This document shows, in pieces, positions 43,871-52,246 of a DNA stretch of 64,000 bases (the first letter of the stretch is position 1; every line of letters begins with the position of its first letter). Source of the stretch: Pseudomonas gessardii. GTDB taxonomy: Bacteria > Pseudomonadota > Gammaproteobacteria > Pseudomonadales > Pseudomonadaceae. The notes beneath the pieces were generated by a model. That model was not told the origin of the DNA and ran no database searches. It was given only the letters and a program-made list of their open reading frames with translations. Made by a program: the position numbers and the translations under genes. The DNA is taken from positions 124,001 to 188,000 of the forward strand of contig NZ_MNPU01000006.1 of assembly GCF_001983165.1 (NCBI RefSeq). Reading direction: 5' to 3'.

Positions 43871-44812
43871 TCAAAGGAAGTCCGTGCTGCCAAGAAAGGT
43901 TTGGCCGCGCCGCTGGCAGCAGGAATACGGCCGCCAAAGTGCCCAGGCATAGCCGCCATCCTGGGATTGAATGTTCATCCCCAGATTGGGAAAGGCGGAG
44001 CACGATGGACTCGGAATGGGCGTCAGCTCCTGCCACTTGCCGGTGAAGGGCAGACCTTCCCTCAGCTCTCCGGCAGGCCAATAACCGGGGTAGGGCAGGG
44101 CACGCATCGGCAGGTAGACATGGGGTTGGCCAACCCGCGTCGTAATGTCCCCGGCGCGCTGGGCAATCACTGCACCAGCCTTGTAGTCATTGGGTTGGTG
44201 AAGAAAGCCACTTCGGGGGTAAACGTTTCCCCACAGATCGACGGTAAACAGGCTGCCGACTTCACGCATTCCCGGAATCAAGGCTTCGGGATAAACGGAC
44301 TCGGGAATGCCGTAACGCCAGGCAATCGGGTCGAGTGCGCTGAGGAAATACGGAACCAACGGCAGCGTTGCCCCTTGGCAGGCATAGCCGGACGCGCTGG
44401 CGAAATGGCTGAAGGTCGCGCCGCCTGGATGACCAATAACATCGGCCTCCTTGAACTTCGCAATATTGTTTTCACCAATGTGATTGGTGGTCCCGTCGTT
44501 TCCGGCCTGCGCCATGGGGTTGGGCGAGCCGAGAGGCGACATCTCGATCCAGGGGTTCATCCCAGTGTCGGAGTAGGCCGACACCACGGCATCCGGGACA
44601 AAATGGCGGACCTTGGTTGAGGTTTTGACCTTGCAGCCGAAGGGCGTACAGCGCAGCCAGTAGCAGACACCCACGACCATGTACTCCAGGCATTGCGGGG
44701 AGAGGGACGAGGCGATGATTGCGGCCGAGTTGATAGCGGCGGAGGCGGAAAAGGACAGGCTGAAAATAGCAGCCAGGGAAAAAGATCGGAGCAGTTGAGG
44801 GCTCAGTTTCAT
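43871..44812 (-). CDS. Integrating conjugative element protein, PFL_4710 family
   Basis: A 313-residue exported protein (TIGR03756-like). Signal peptide MKLSPQLLRSFSLAAIFSLS. Conserved segments include YMVVGVCYWLRCTPFGC and AALDPIAWRYG-like LSALDPIAWRYGIPE. It resembles TraU-type proteins, with several Cys residues that may form disulfides. ATG at 44812 overlaps the upstream stop by four bases. Confidence 0.85.
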   Translation of the reverse strand: MKLSPQLLRSFSLAAIFSLSFSASAAINSAAIIASSLSPQCLEYMVVGVCYWLRCTPFGCKVKTSTKVRHFVPDAVVSAYSDTGMNPWIEMSPLGSPNPMAQAGNDGTTNHIGENNIAKFKEADVIGHPGGATFSHFASASGYACQGATLPLVPYFLSALDPIAWRYGIPESVYPEALIPGMREVGSLFTVDLWGNVYPRSGFLHQPNDYKAGAVIAQRAGDITTRVGQPHVYLPMRALPYPGYWPAGELREGLPFTGKWQELTPIPSPSCSAFPNLGMNIQSQDGGYAWALWRPYSCCQRRGQTFLGSTDFL

Positions 44813-45237
44813 TGCTGAGCGCTCCGGGCGTTGTTGATGAGCTGAATGGCGACGGCCACATCTGGTTCGCCGTACACGACGTAACGGCGGTCTACCACCA
44901 CCGCTGGGATTTTCTCGATTCCCAGGCTCCAAGCGTCGGTAAGACCCTGCTGAGCTTTTGCTAGGTCGTTTTGGAGGCGTTTCCCTTCGGGGCTGATCAG
45001 ATAGTGCTGAAAGTACTCAGTGGCCTGGTTTGGGTCTGCGGGTAGCTGCTGAGAAAGTTGCTCTTCAAGGTGGTGTTGCTCGTCAATGAAAACTACACGG
45101 GCATCTGCAGGGGCGCTCACCGGGTGGGCCTGGTTGGTGAACACCCATGTTTCGGCGTTGGCAGTAGCGGTCGCCAGCAGCACGGGTAACAAAAGCAACG
45201 GCTTCCATTTGCGGCGTAAAGGGGTGAGGTTGGTCAT
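44809..45237 (-). CDS. Integrating conjugative element protein, PFL_4709 family
   Basis: A 142-residue exported protein (TIGR03757-like) with a signal peptide ending near residue 28 (ATANAETWVFT). It has a TrbC/thioredoxin-like fold end: IEKIPAVVVDRRYVVYGEPDVAVAI. It is the last recognisable transfer gene; the genes expected upstream of it (VirB4-type ATPase and others) are missing, and the IS630 remnant starts 133 bases away. Confidence 0.85.
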   Translation of the reverse strand: MTNLTPLRRKWKPLLLLPVLLATATANAETWVFTNQAHPVSAPADARVVFIDEQHHLEEQLSQQLPADPNQATEYFQHYLISPEGKRLQNDLAKAQQGLTDAWSLGIEKIPAVVVDRRYVVYGEPDVAVAIQLINNARSAQQ

Positions 45238-45369
45238 GACTACAAACCTGAGGTGAGTTCAGGTGTAGCAAATCAGTTAGCAAAGAAGCGCTGCATCGGG
45301 AAATGAGATTTGGGTCGGGTGAGTATTTTATTTTTACCGTTACAGCAGGTAGATGTGCTACACGCTCTA

Positions 45370-46290
45370 GTGCTCTGAGCGGTTAATTAATTTTCCTACA
45401 AGCGACGATATACTATTCACCCAATGTCATGGATTGGTTATACGCATGCCTCGGCCAGCTTCTCCCTGCACTTTAACTCCTTCTGATCTCATTACCCTGC
45501 AAGGTTGGATGAGGATGAGTACGCTGGGACAGGCCCTTGTTGAGCGGGCTCGCATCCTGCTTCTGTTGGCTGATGGAATGACACCCAAGGCCGTCAGCGA
45601 CCAGTTGCAGGTCACACGGCCGACGGTATTCAAGTGGCGAAAGCGCTATCTGGAAGCTGGAATTGAAGGGCTGAAGGATCTGCCGCGCAGCGGTCAGCCA
45701 CTCAAGCTTGGGCTGAAGAAAATCAACGAAATTCTCACGCTGACGACCCAGCGCGTCCCCAAAGAGGCCACTCACTGGAGCGTTCGCGTGATGGCCAAAT
45801 ATGCTCGGGTCACCACGTGGCAGGTTCGACAGCTCTGGGCGGCTTCCGACCTCAAACCCCATCGCCTGAAGACCTTCAAGATCAGCAATGATCCCCATTT
45901 CGCCGACAAGGTTGTCGACGTGATTGGGCTTTATCTGAACCCGCCGGATATGTGATTCTGGATAACAGCTCAACCCACAAAACTGCCGCCATCAAGCAGT
46001 GACTGGAAAAGCATCCACGCTTCAAATTGCACTTCACCCCGACCAGCGCATCCTGGCTGAACGCCGTGGAGGGCTGGTTTGCACAACTGGAAAGACGAGC
46101 TCTGTACCGGGGCGCCTTCACCAGCGTGGCCGATTTGAAAACAGCTTCCGTCAATTTATCGAAGCTCATAACGAGCACTCAGCCAAACCCTTTAAATGGA
46201 ACAAAACGGCTGAGGCCATCATCAGTTCGGTGCATAAAGCAAAACTGAGCGTGATCAAAAATAAGTTAATTTATTAACCGCTCAGGGCAC
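45370..46290 (+). mobile_element. IS630-family element with internal deletion
   Basis: Terminal inverted repeats at 45370-45387 (GTGCTCTGAGCGGTTAAT) and 46273-46290 (complement of GTGCCCTGAGCGGTTAAT) differ by one base. TA occurs at 45368-45369 and 46291-46292 as the target duplication typical of IS630. The element is 921 bp, shorter than the usual 1.1 kb, because the middle of the transposase gene is missing. Confidence 0.9.
45434..46245 (+). pseudogene. IS630-family transposase, deleted and frameshifted
   Basis: The first part (45434-45955) encodes the helix-turn-helix N-terminus, with ARILLLLADGMTPKAVSDQLQ and RPTVFKWRKRYLEAG. It stops just after VVGLYLNPPD-like residues (VVDVIGLYLNPPD). 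The next block of the DDE domain, with the first catalytic Asp, is missing. The following sequence resumes with VILDNSSTHKTAAIKQ, containing the second Asp, then a stop codon, then FTPTSASWLNAVEGWF with the last catalytic Glu. The protein cannot be active. Confidence 0.88.
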
Positions 46291-46452
46291 TAGATGAAGA
46301 CTGTCCCAGGTGGTCACGTTCAGCCCTCACCCTACCGGACTGCCTGGCTCAAGCATTCAAGGGGCTTTCGCAGGCTCCCTCCGTTATTTCACGTCCCCTT
46401 TAAGGCAAAGAGGTATCTACAAAACCCGGGGTTCTTCAGTCGGCACAACCTT

Positions 46453-47859
46453 TCAGTGCAGCATGGACAAGTTGAGCTGCCCCAGGCTCGCAGCCAGACT
46501 CAGTCGCGCAGTCTGCCAGGAGATTAGCGCCTGGATATGTTCTTGTTCGGCGTTGGCATAAGCCGTCAGCGCATTGAGCAGTTCGATCATGCTACCGACA
46601 CCACTCTGGTAACGACCCTGAACCACTTCAAGGCTCTGTCGGGACTGATCGACCAACTCTTGTGTGCGTTGTAGGCTGCGAGTCTCGATGCTAAGGGTTT
46701 GGTAAAATTGCCAGGTTTCGAGAACCACGCGTTGTTCGATGTCGGCCATCTGCGCTTGACTGGCTTCTTGTCTGGCCATGGCGTTGCGAATCTGATAACC
46801 ACGCTCAAATCCTTCAAACAGCGGAATGGTGAGCTGCACCCCAATGCTCTGGTCTCGCTGACGAAAATCGCCATTGATGCTGGTGGTTTGGGTGCTGTGA
46901 CTGCGCGTCAAGTTACTCACTAGCGACAAGGTGGGGCGGCCTGCCGCCCGGGCATCTTCTATGGCGGCCTGCGAGGCTTTTACCTGGGCCGCTGCGGAGA
47001 GTAGACCGGGGTTGTTGAGACGCGTTTCGATCAGCAGGTCATCAATGGATTTGACAAAGTCAGTAGCAGCAAACGTGTCCAGATCACTGGCCAGATCCAG
47101 CCTTGTCTGCGGTGATAGCCCCATGCGCAGGGCCAGCACGCCGCTGCTATGGATGAAAGCGCCCTCGTCGCGAGTGACGCGTAACCTAGCTTGCGACAGA
47201 GCCGTCTGGGCTTGCAAGCGGTCTGACAGCGCAGCAGCGCCTGCTTTGAATTTGGCGTCGGCAGCTTCGAAATTCTGTGCGGCCAGCCTTTCTACTTGCA
47301 AGGCCGCAGTCAAGGTACGTTGCGCGGCCAACACTGAGTAGTAGGCTTGGCTAGCGACCACGAAGGCGTTCTGCAGAGCTGCATCCTGGCTGGCATTGGC
47401 CACACTAAGTAGTTGCTGAGCCATGTCCAAGGCCGCGCTCCGTCGCCCAAAGTCGAGCAGTACCCAGCTCAGCGACAACCCATAGCTGTTGCTAAGCTGG
47501 CCGTCGCGGCGAGAGAGCTGGGGTACATTCTCATAATCGAACTCCTGATGACTTCGGTTGCTGCTGGTAGCCCCTGTGAGCCTAGGCAACCAGGCCGAGC
47601 GGGCGGTGCCGATCTGCGCCGCCTGGGCCTTAGCATTAGCCCAAGCAAGGCTGATCTTCGGGTCATTACAGAGTACATGCTCGATGACGTTTTCCAGAGT
47701 TAGTACGTGGCTGATAGAAGGTAATGTGCAAGCGGCCCCCGACAGATGTCTCTGGGGAGAAAGTACCTGTTTCTCGGTATCGAATACATCAGGCTGATAG
47801 GCTATGGCTGGTGGCTGAACCATTGCTAACCCTACGAACAGTGCAATCTGAGCGCGCAT
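46453..47859 (-). CDS. TolC-like outer-membrane efflux protein of the microcin exporter
   Basis: A 468-residue outer-membrane factor with a signal peptide (cleavage near residue 20, AIAYQ). Two TolC repeats are visible: LTLENVIEHVLCNDPKISLAWANAKAQ and the second repeat from about 265. Long helical segments form the periplasmic tunnel. It is the last gene of the minus-strand operon with the ABC and HlyD genes; its ATG overlaps the ABC stop. Enterobacterial microcin exporters usually borrow the chromosomal TolC, so a dedicated copy is notable. Confidence 0.88.
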   Translation of the reverse strand: MRAQIALFVGLAMVQPPAIAYQPDVFDTEKQVLSPQRHLSGAACTLPSISHVLTLENVIEHVLCNDPKISLAWANAKAQAAQIGTARSAWLPRLTGATSSNRSHQEFDYENVPQLSRRDGQLSNSYGLSLSWVLLDFGRRSAALDMAQQLLSVANASQDAALQNAFVVASQAYYSVLAAQRTLTAALQVERLAAQNFEAADAKFKAGAAALSDRLQAQTALSQARLRVTRDEGAFIHSSGVLALRMGLSPQTRLDLASDLDTFAATDFVKSIDDLLIETRLNNPGLLSAAAQVKASQAAIEDARAAGRPTLSLVSNLTRSHSTQTTSINGDFRQRDQSIGVQLTIPLFEGFERGYQIRNAMARQEASQAQMADIEQRVVLETWQFYQTLSIETRSLQRTQELVDQSRQSLEVVQGRYQSGVGSMIELLNALTAYANAEQEHIQALISWQTARLSLAASLGQLNLSMLH

Positions 47860-50021
47860 CAGGTCTGTTCCGTCGTTGCCATGGTGCGTTCCTTCACGGC
47901 TAGGCTCGCGGTGCTGGCATCCATCGACACTCTTCCTTGGTCGAGCACCACCACTCGGTCGGCGGAGTTAATAGTCTCGGGCCGGTGCGCAACGATCAGG
48001 CGGGTGATTTTCAATTCGCGGATGGCGGCGTTGACCCGCTGCTCGCATTGCACGTCCAGATGGCTGGTGGCTTCGTCCAATAGCAGGATCCGTGGCCGCT
48101 TGAACAGTGCTCGGGCTAGCACCACACGTTGCTTTTGCCCCCCGGACAGTACGGTTCCCATATCGCCAACTAGTGTGTTGTACCCCATCGGCATGCTGCG
48201 TATATCGTCATGGATAGCAGCCATGCGCGCGCATTGTACGACCCAGTTCATGTCCATATCTGCGGCGAAGAAGCTGATATTTTCGGCAATAGACCCCGCG
48301 AACAACACATCATCCTGCAGTACCGGCCCGATAAGGCTGCGCAGGTCGTGCAGACCGAGCTGACGCAGTTCCAGACCGGCGATGCGAATCTGGCCGTCAG
48401 TGACTGGCAGATTGCCTAGTAGAATGTTGAGCAGAGTACTCTTACCACAGCCAGAGGGCCCCACGATGGCTATCGATTCTCCAGCGTGTATTTTCAGTGT
48501 TAGGTTATCAAGCACCCACGGGTCTTGCTCCGAATAGCGAAATCGCACGTCTTGCAATTCGATACTGGCTTCACGCTTGGCGAGGTTGTGTTGGTCTAAC
48601 TTTTCGTCGTTGGGTTCAGCGTCGTGCAAGACGATGTCGGCCAGGCGCTCTCCCTGCAATTGCAGCATTCTCAGTTCGAAAAACCGGTCAATCAGGCTAC
48701 CAACACGACTATCGAACTGCATCTTGTATGCGCTGAATGCCATAAGGATGCCGACCGTGAAAAGGCCGTCCATGACCATCCGAGCACCCAACCAGATCAC
48801 CACGATGTTTTGCACGCCAAATAGCAGACCATTCATCTGCTGATAGAACAAATGCAGCTTCTGGGTGCGTAGACCGGCATTGATCTGTTGCACCAGCAGG
48901 CTTAACCACACAGCTCGACGTTCGTCTTGGCGTTGAAACATCTTCAACGGCCGGATTCCCCGGATAGTCTCCAAAAAGTGAGATTGCTGCCGGGCGGCAT
49001 GGACGATCTGCTCCTCGGTGGCTTTACGTAGCGGGCCATACCAAGCCCAGCGCCCTAGCGCGTACAGGATCATGGCAGTGACGGCCACGGCTGCCAGCAT
49101 AGGGCTATAAATTAGCATCATAACCAGAGTAGCGATGGCCATGATCCCATCCAAGATCGCCGATAGAAAGGCTGTGGTAAGGGTCTGCTGGATGCTGTCG
49201 ACGGCGCTGAAGCGCGAAACCACATCGCCCAGGTGGCGTTTTTCAAAGTATTGATTCGGTAGGCGCAGTAGATGGCCGAACACGTTGGAGCGCCATTGCA
49301 CGTTGAGCAGGGTGCCCATATGCATCATAACCCAGGCGCGCACACCACTGACCGCCTGTTGCATGAGCAGCAGCAGGCCGAAACCGATGGCCAGAGTGGT
49401 GAGCAGGTCATAGTCATTACTAACGATGACGTTATCGATTGTCCATTGAAGGAAAAAGGGACTGATCAGGGAAAAGATCTCCAGTGTTCCGGCTAGGATG
49501 ACAATCTGCACCAAAGATCGGTATAGGCCGGTAACTTTGCCTAGCATGCTTATTAGGCGGATGCGCTCAGGAACTGACTGTTTTTCAAAGTGGCTTTCCG
49601 GCCACAGCTCCATAGCCACGCCTGTAAAGCTTTGGGATACCTCGTTGAATGTAATCGAGCGCGGGCCGTAGGAGGGATCGTGAATGGTGACCCCTCGCCC
49701 GTCGATGCTTTTGAGTACCACGAAGTGATTGAGATTCCAGTGCAGGATACAAGGGAGCTTGAGCTTGCTCAGCCCATCCTGCTCCAGCCTAACCGCACGA
49801 GTGCCAAAACCCAGCTTGTGAGCACTTTGCGTCAGGTACTTGAGCGATGTGCCCTTGAGCGACACATTGAAACGGCTGCGCAGAGTCCGCAGGTCACAGT
49901 GGTGTCCGTGGTAGCCCGCGACCATTGCCAAGCAGGCCAGGCCGCATTCAGTGGCTTCGGTCTGCAGTATCATGGGAAGGGGTCGGCCTAATCGTAGCGC
50001 AAGCATATCCAGTACAGCCAT
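47859..50021 (-). CDS. Bacteriocin/microcin ABC exporter with C39 peptidase domain
   Basis: A 720-residue exporter of the CvaB/MchF type. The N-terminal C39 cysteine peptidase has Gln20, Cys26 (TECGLAC), His99 (NLNHFVVL) and Asp115 (HDPSYG). It cuts leaders behind a double-glycine or GA site while the peptide is exported. A six-helix membrane domain (about 155-430) follows. The nucleotide-binding domain has Walker A GPSGCGKST, signature LSGGQKQRV and Walker B ILLLDEATSHLD. The predicted substrate is the microcin encoded at 63050. It follows the HlyD gene with an 11-base gap. Confidence 0.95.
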   Translation of the reverse strand: MAVLDMLALRLGRPLPMILQTEATECGLACLAMVAGYHGHHCDLRTLRSRFNVSLKGTSLKYLTQSAHKLGFGTRAVRLEQDGLSKLKLPCILHWNLNHFVVLKSIDGRGVTIHDPSYGPRSITFNEVSQSFTGVAMELWPESHFEKQSVPERIRLISMLGKVTGLYRSLVQIVILAGTLEIFSLISPFFLQWTIDNVIVSNDYDLLTTLAIGFGLLLLMQQAVSGVRAWVMMHMGTLLNVQWRSNVFGHLLRLPNQYFEKRHLGDVVSRFSAVDSIQQTLTTAFLSAILDGIMAIATLVMMLIYSPMLAAVAVTAMILYALGRWAWYGPLRKATEEQIVHAARQQSHFLETIRGIRPLKMFQRQDERRAVWLSLLVQQINAGLRTQKLHLFYQQMNGLLFGVQNIVVIWLGARMVMDGLFTVGILMAFSAYKMQFDSRVGSLIDRFFELRMLQLQGERLADIVLHDAEPNDEKLDQHNLAKREASIELQDVRFRYSEQDPWVLDNLTLKIHAGESIAIVGPSGCGKSTLLNILLGNLPVTDGQIRIAGLELRQLGLHDLRSLIGPVLQDDVLFAGSIAENISFFAADMDMNWVVQCARMAAIHDDIRSMPMGYNTLVGDMGTVLSGGQKQRVVLARALFKRPRILLLDEATSHLDVQCEQRVNAAIRELKITRLIVAHRPETINSADRVVVLDQGRVSMDASTASLAVKERTMATTEQT

Positions 50022-50031
50022 GGCTAGGCTC

Positions 50032-51306
50032 CTATAGTTTGCCGGTCAGGCTGTACAAGGGTTCCAGGATCCACTCATAGAGACGGCGCCGATCCTGGAT
50101 TATGTCCGCTTCGAGCAGCATGCCGCTTTGGAGGGGCCTTTGCTGTCCGTAAGCAGTGATTTTTTGGTCATTCAAACGTATGCGCAATCGATAGAACTGT
50201 TCACCGTTGAGGCCGACATTTGGCACGCTACCGACCATGCTGGCTAGCTCGCTGAATGAGATACTGGTGCGCGAAATCGAATGAACCAAGCCTTGGTACT
50301 TGCCGAACTTCTGGTAGGGAAATGCCTGGTATCTGATGAGTACCGTATCGCCCGGATTAATGAAACCGATGGATCTGCTCGGGGCGTAGAGCTCGGCCTC
50401 CAGAGGAGTATCGTGTGGCATGATGCTGAGCAGGGCCTTTGAGGTGTCCACCGTCTGCCCGACTTCTGCCAGGGCGGCCGTGATAATGCCTGCTTCGGGA
50501 GCCGTGATAAGTAATACGCGCCGGGCTTCGCTTTCGGAAAATTCCTGCTCTACTACCGAAATTTGGCGCTCTATATCGGCCAACTGGTTGTCTTGACGAG
50601 CGTCAAGCCCGGCTCGTTCGTTACGCTTCTCGGTCAGTTGTTGTGTCAGGGTGGTCCGGTCGCGCTGCAGTCCTTGAAGGGTTTGCCGCTGCCCCAGCAA
50701 CTCGGCCTGACGCTGCTGAAGCTGGTCCATGGAAATGTAGCCCTTTTCCATCAAGCCTTGATAGCGTCTGGCAGCATCGGTAGCCAGCACTACTCGCTCG
50801 TGCTGGCTTTGCGTTTGGTTGGCTTGCGAAGTCAGCTCAAGCAGCAGACTGGTAATCTTGCTATCGAGTGTTTCACGCTCATGTGTCTGCAGGCGCCGGA
50901 TTTTTTCCAGTTCGCCCAGCAGCGAGTCACGCCGTGCGGTGAGTTGCAGGCTTATATTCGCCTGCACCGGCCCAGAGTCGCTGCCATAGCGCTCGCTACT
51001 CAGACGCACAAGTGGGTCGCCACGCTGCACAGACTGACCTTCATGGATCAGCTTTTCCAGAACGATCCCCGCTTGAGGAGCGTGGACTTTTACCTGCCCG
51101 GTGGCTGGTAACAACTGACCATTTACCGTACTGCGCTTGGTATAGCTACCCCAATACATGAAGCCAATTACTACGGCAGCCAAGCAAAGTGCTCCCAGTG
51201 CCAAAAATGCAAACGACGTCGGCGGGATAAGAATTATCTCACCCAAAGCGTCTTTCCTCTGGCGCACTAAAACTTCGTTGCGAAACAGTGGGGCACGAGT
51301 GCTCAT
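50032..51306 (-). CDS. HlyD-family membrane fusion protein of the microcin exporter
   Basis: A 424-residue periplasmic adaptor of the CvaA/MchE type. One membrane helix lies at about 28-50 (FAFLALGALCLAAVVIGFMY). A biotinyl-lipoyl-like half motif (GQVKVHAPQAGIVLEKLIHEGQSVQRGDPLV) is followed by a long coiled coil (about 125-270) and a second half motif (LLITAPEAGIITAALAEVGQTV). It links the ABC exporter to the TolC-like protein and is the first gene of this operon. Confidence 0.94.
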   Translation of the reverse strand: MSTRAPLFRNEVLVRQRKDALGEIILIPPTSFAFLALGALCLAAVVIGFMYWGSYTKRSTVNGQLLPATGQVKVHAPQAGIVLEKLIHEGQSVQRGDPLVRLSSERYGSDSGPVQANISLQLTARRDSLLGELEKIRRLQTHERETLDSKITSLLLELTSQANQTQSQHERVVLATDAARRYQGLMEKGYISMDQLQQRQAELLGQRQTLQGLQRDRTTLTQQLTEKRNERAGLDARQDNQLADIERQISVVEQEFSESEARRVLLITAPEAGIITAALAEVGQTVDTSKALLSIMPHDTPLEAELYAPSRSIGFINPGDTVLIRYQAFPYQKFGKYQGLVHSISRTSISFSELASMVGSVPNVGLNGEQFYRLRIRLNDQKITAYGQQRPLQSGMLLEADIIQDRRRLYEWILEPLYSLTGKL

Positions 51307-51614
51307 TTCACAAGACCTTTACGGAAATGGCGGTCGATAGCTGGCATGGCTTACTGGCAATCCATTTCATGAGTGCTTTTTTATCATCCGTTAATAGCGC
51401 GATGCATATGTCGGAGCGGCGAAAAAACTACCAGCATTGTTGTCGAAAATCAATGTCGCGGAGGCATTGGATAGATTTGATTATTCGGAATTAAATTATC
51501 CGAAAACACTTGAGTTTTGAAAATTTCAGGTGGGCGTAGAAACCAATTAATTAGAAATTTGGAGGAGGCTGTAGCGGGATTAGCGCTGAAAAAGTGTAAA
51601 GAGTGTAAATTATT

Positions 51615-51643
51615 TTGCAAGCTTAAAGCTGTTATAGTATACC
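51615..51643 (+). promoter_or_regulatory. Possible sigma-70 promoter
   Basis: TTGCAA, then 17 bases, then TATACC. It points toward the siderophore operon about 600 bases away. The -10 match is imperfect. Confidence 0.3.
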
Positions 51644-51816
51644 AATGCCTCTTATAGGTGGCAGCCGTGATTTGTATTAAAAAGCACTACGAAGTTTTTC
51701 TTTTCCTAAAAGTTTACGTCTGAGCTGCTTACTCCGTAATCTTATAGTTATGACACTGCTGTGCGTGACGATGTGATGGCAATCCACACCATCTAGCATC
51801 GCAGTAGCAGTACTCG

Positions 51817-51828
51817 CCCCCCCCCCCC
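51817..51828 (+). repeat. Poly-C tract (12 C)
   Basis: A run of 12 cytosines just before AGGAGCG in the divergent regulatory region. It is a likely site of slipped-strand length change, or of sequencing error. Confidence 0.7.
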
Positions 51829-52246
51829 AGGAGCGCGAGCGAGTTATTGTGTTTTACGAGCCAGTCCTGATAGTTCAGCTTTTCTAAGACGGTTCCCGGC
51901 TAAGGTGGATGATATTATTTATTTGGTGGTCGCGGCACAGAAAAATCAGATCGTGCAGGGCCTATTTCCTAGGGTGCGCCGGTGCTTTTCGGCGAAAAAT
52001 TGTAGGGGCGAAGCTTTCTCTGAGTACCTGGAGATAACTGGCATGGGGTACTAGCAAGCCATTGCGTTATTCATTGATAGCGTGAAGGGGCTGCCGAGAA
52101 AATTGTCGCATAACTATCAGTGATCAGTCTGGCGGATTGTTAGGCGACCTGTTTTATCTGCACCAAATTATTAGCGGAATATCTGCGATCTGCAGTTTTT
52201 CGAAAATAATTGACGCAGCTGTTTGAGCTATGAAATTGTAAATTTA

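Larger units (their letters stand above)
51335..52063 (+). repeat. Imperfect direct repeat pair (51335-51365 and 52033-52063)
   Basis: Two 31-base copies, 26 identical, sharing CTGGCATGG, TACT and GCAA at matching positions. They flank most of the intergenic region, and some similarity continues beyond the copies. They may be traces of a duplication or regulatory repeats. Confidence 0.5.
51307..52246. other. Divergent regulatory region between exporter and siderophore operons
   Basis: About 940 AT-rich bases without a convincing gene. It holds the promoters of both operons, a 12-C homopolymer at 51817-51828, a possible sigma-70 promoter at 51615-51643, and a 31-base imperfect direct repeat (51335-51365 and 52033-52063, 26 of 31 identical). 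A weak Fur-like match lies at 51908-51926. Confidence 0.5.

Noticed and set aside
46294..46561. Short frames between the IS630 remnant and the TolC-like gene
   Set aside because: No family signature, overlapping each other and the TolC gene; probably leftover DNA.
51288..51494. 68-codon plus-strand frame upstream of the siderophore operon
   Set aside because: It overlaps the start of the HlyD gene on the other strand and has no convincing ribosome-binding site or bacteriocin-like leader.
51600..51640. PvdS-type iron-starvation box (TAAAT-N16-CGT)
   Set aside because: TAAAT occurs at 51606 but CGT is not at the right distance.
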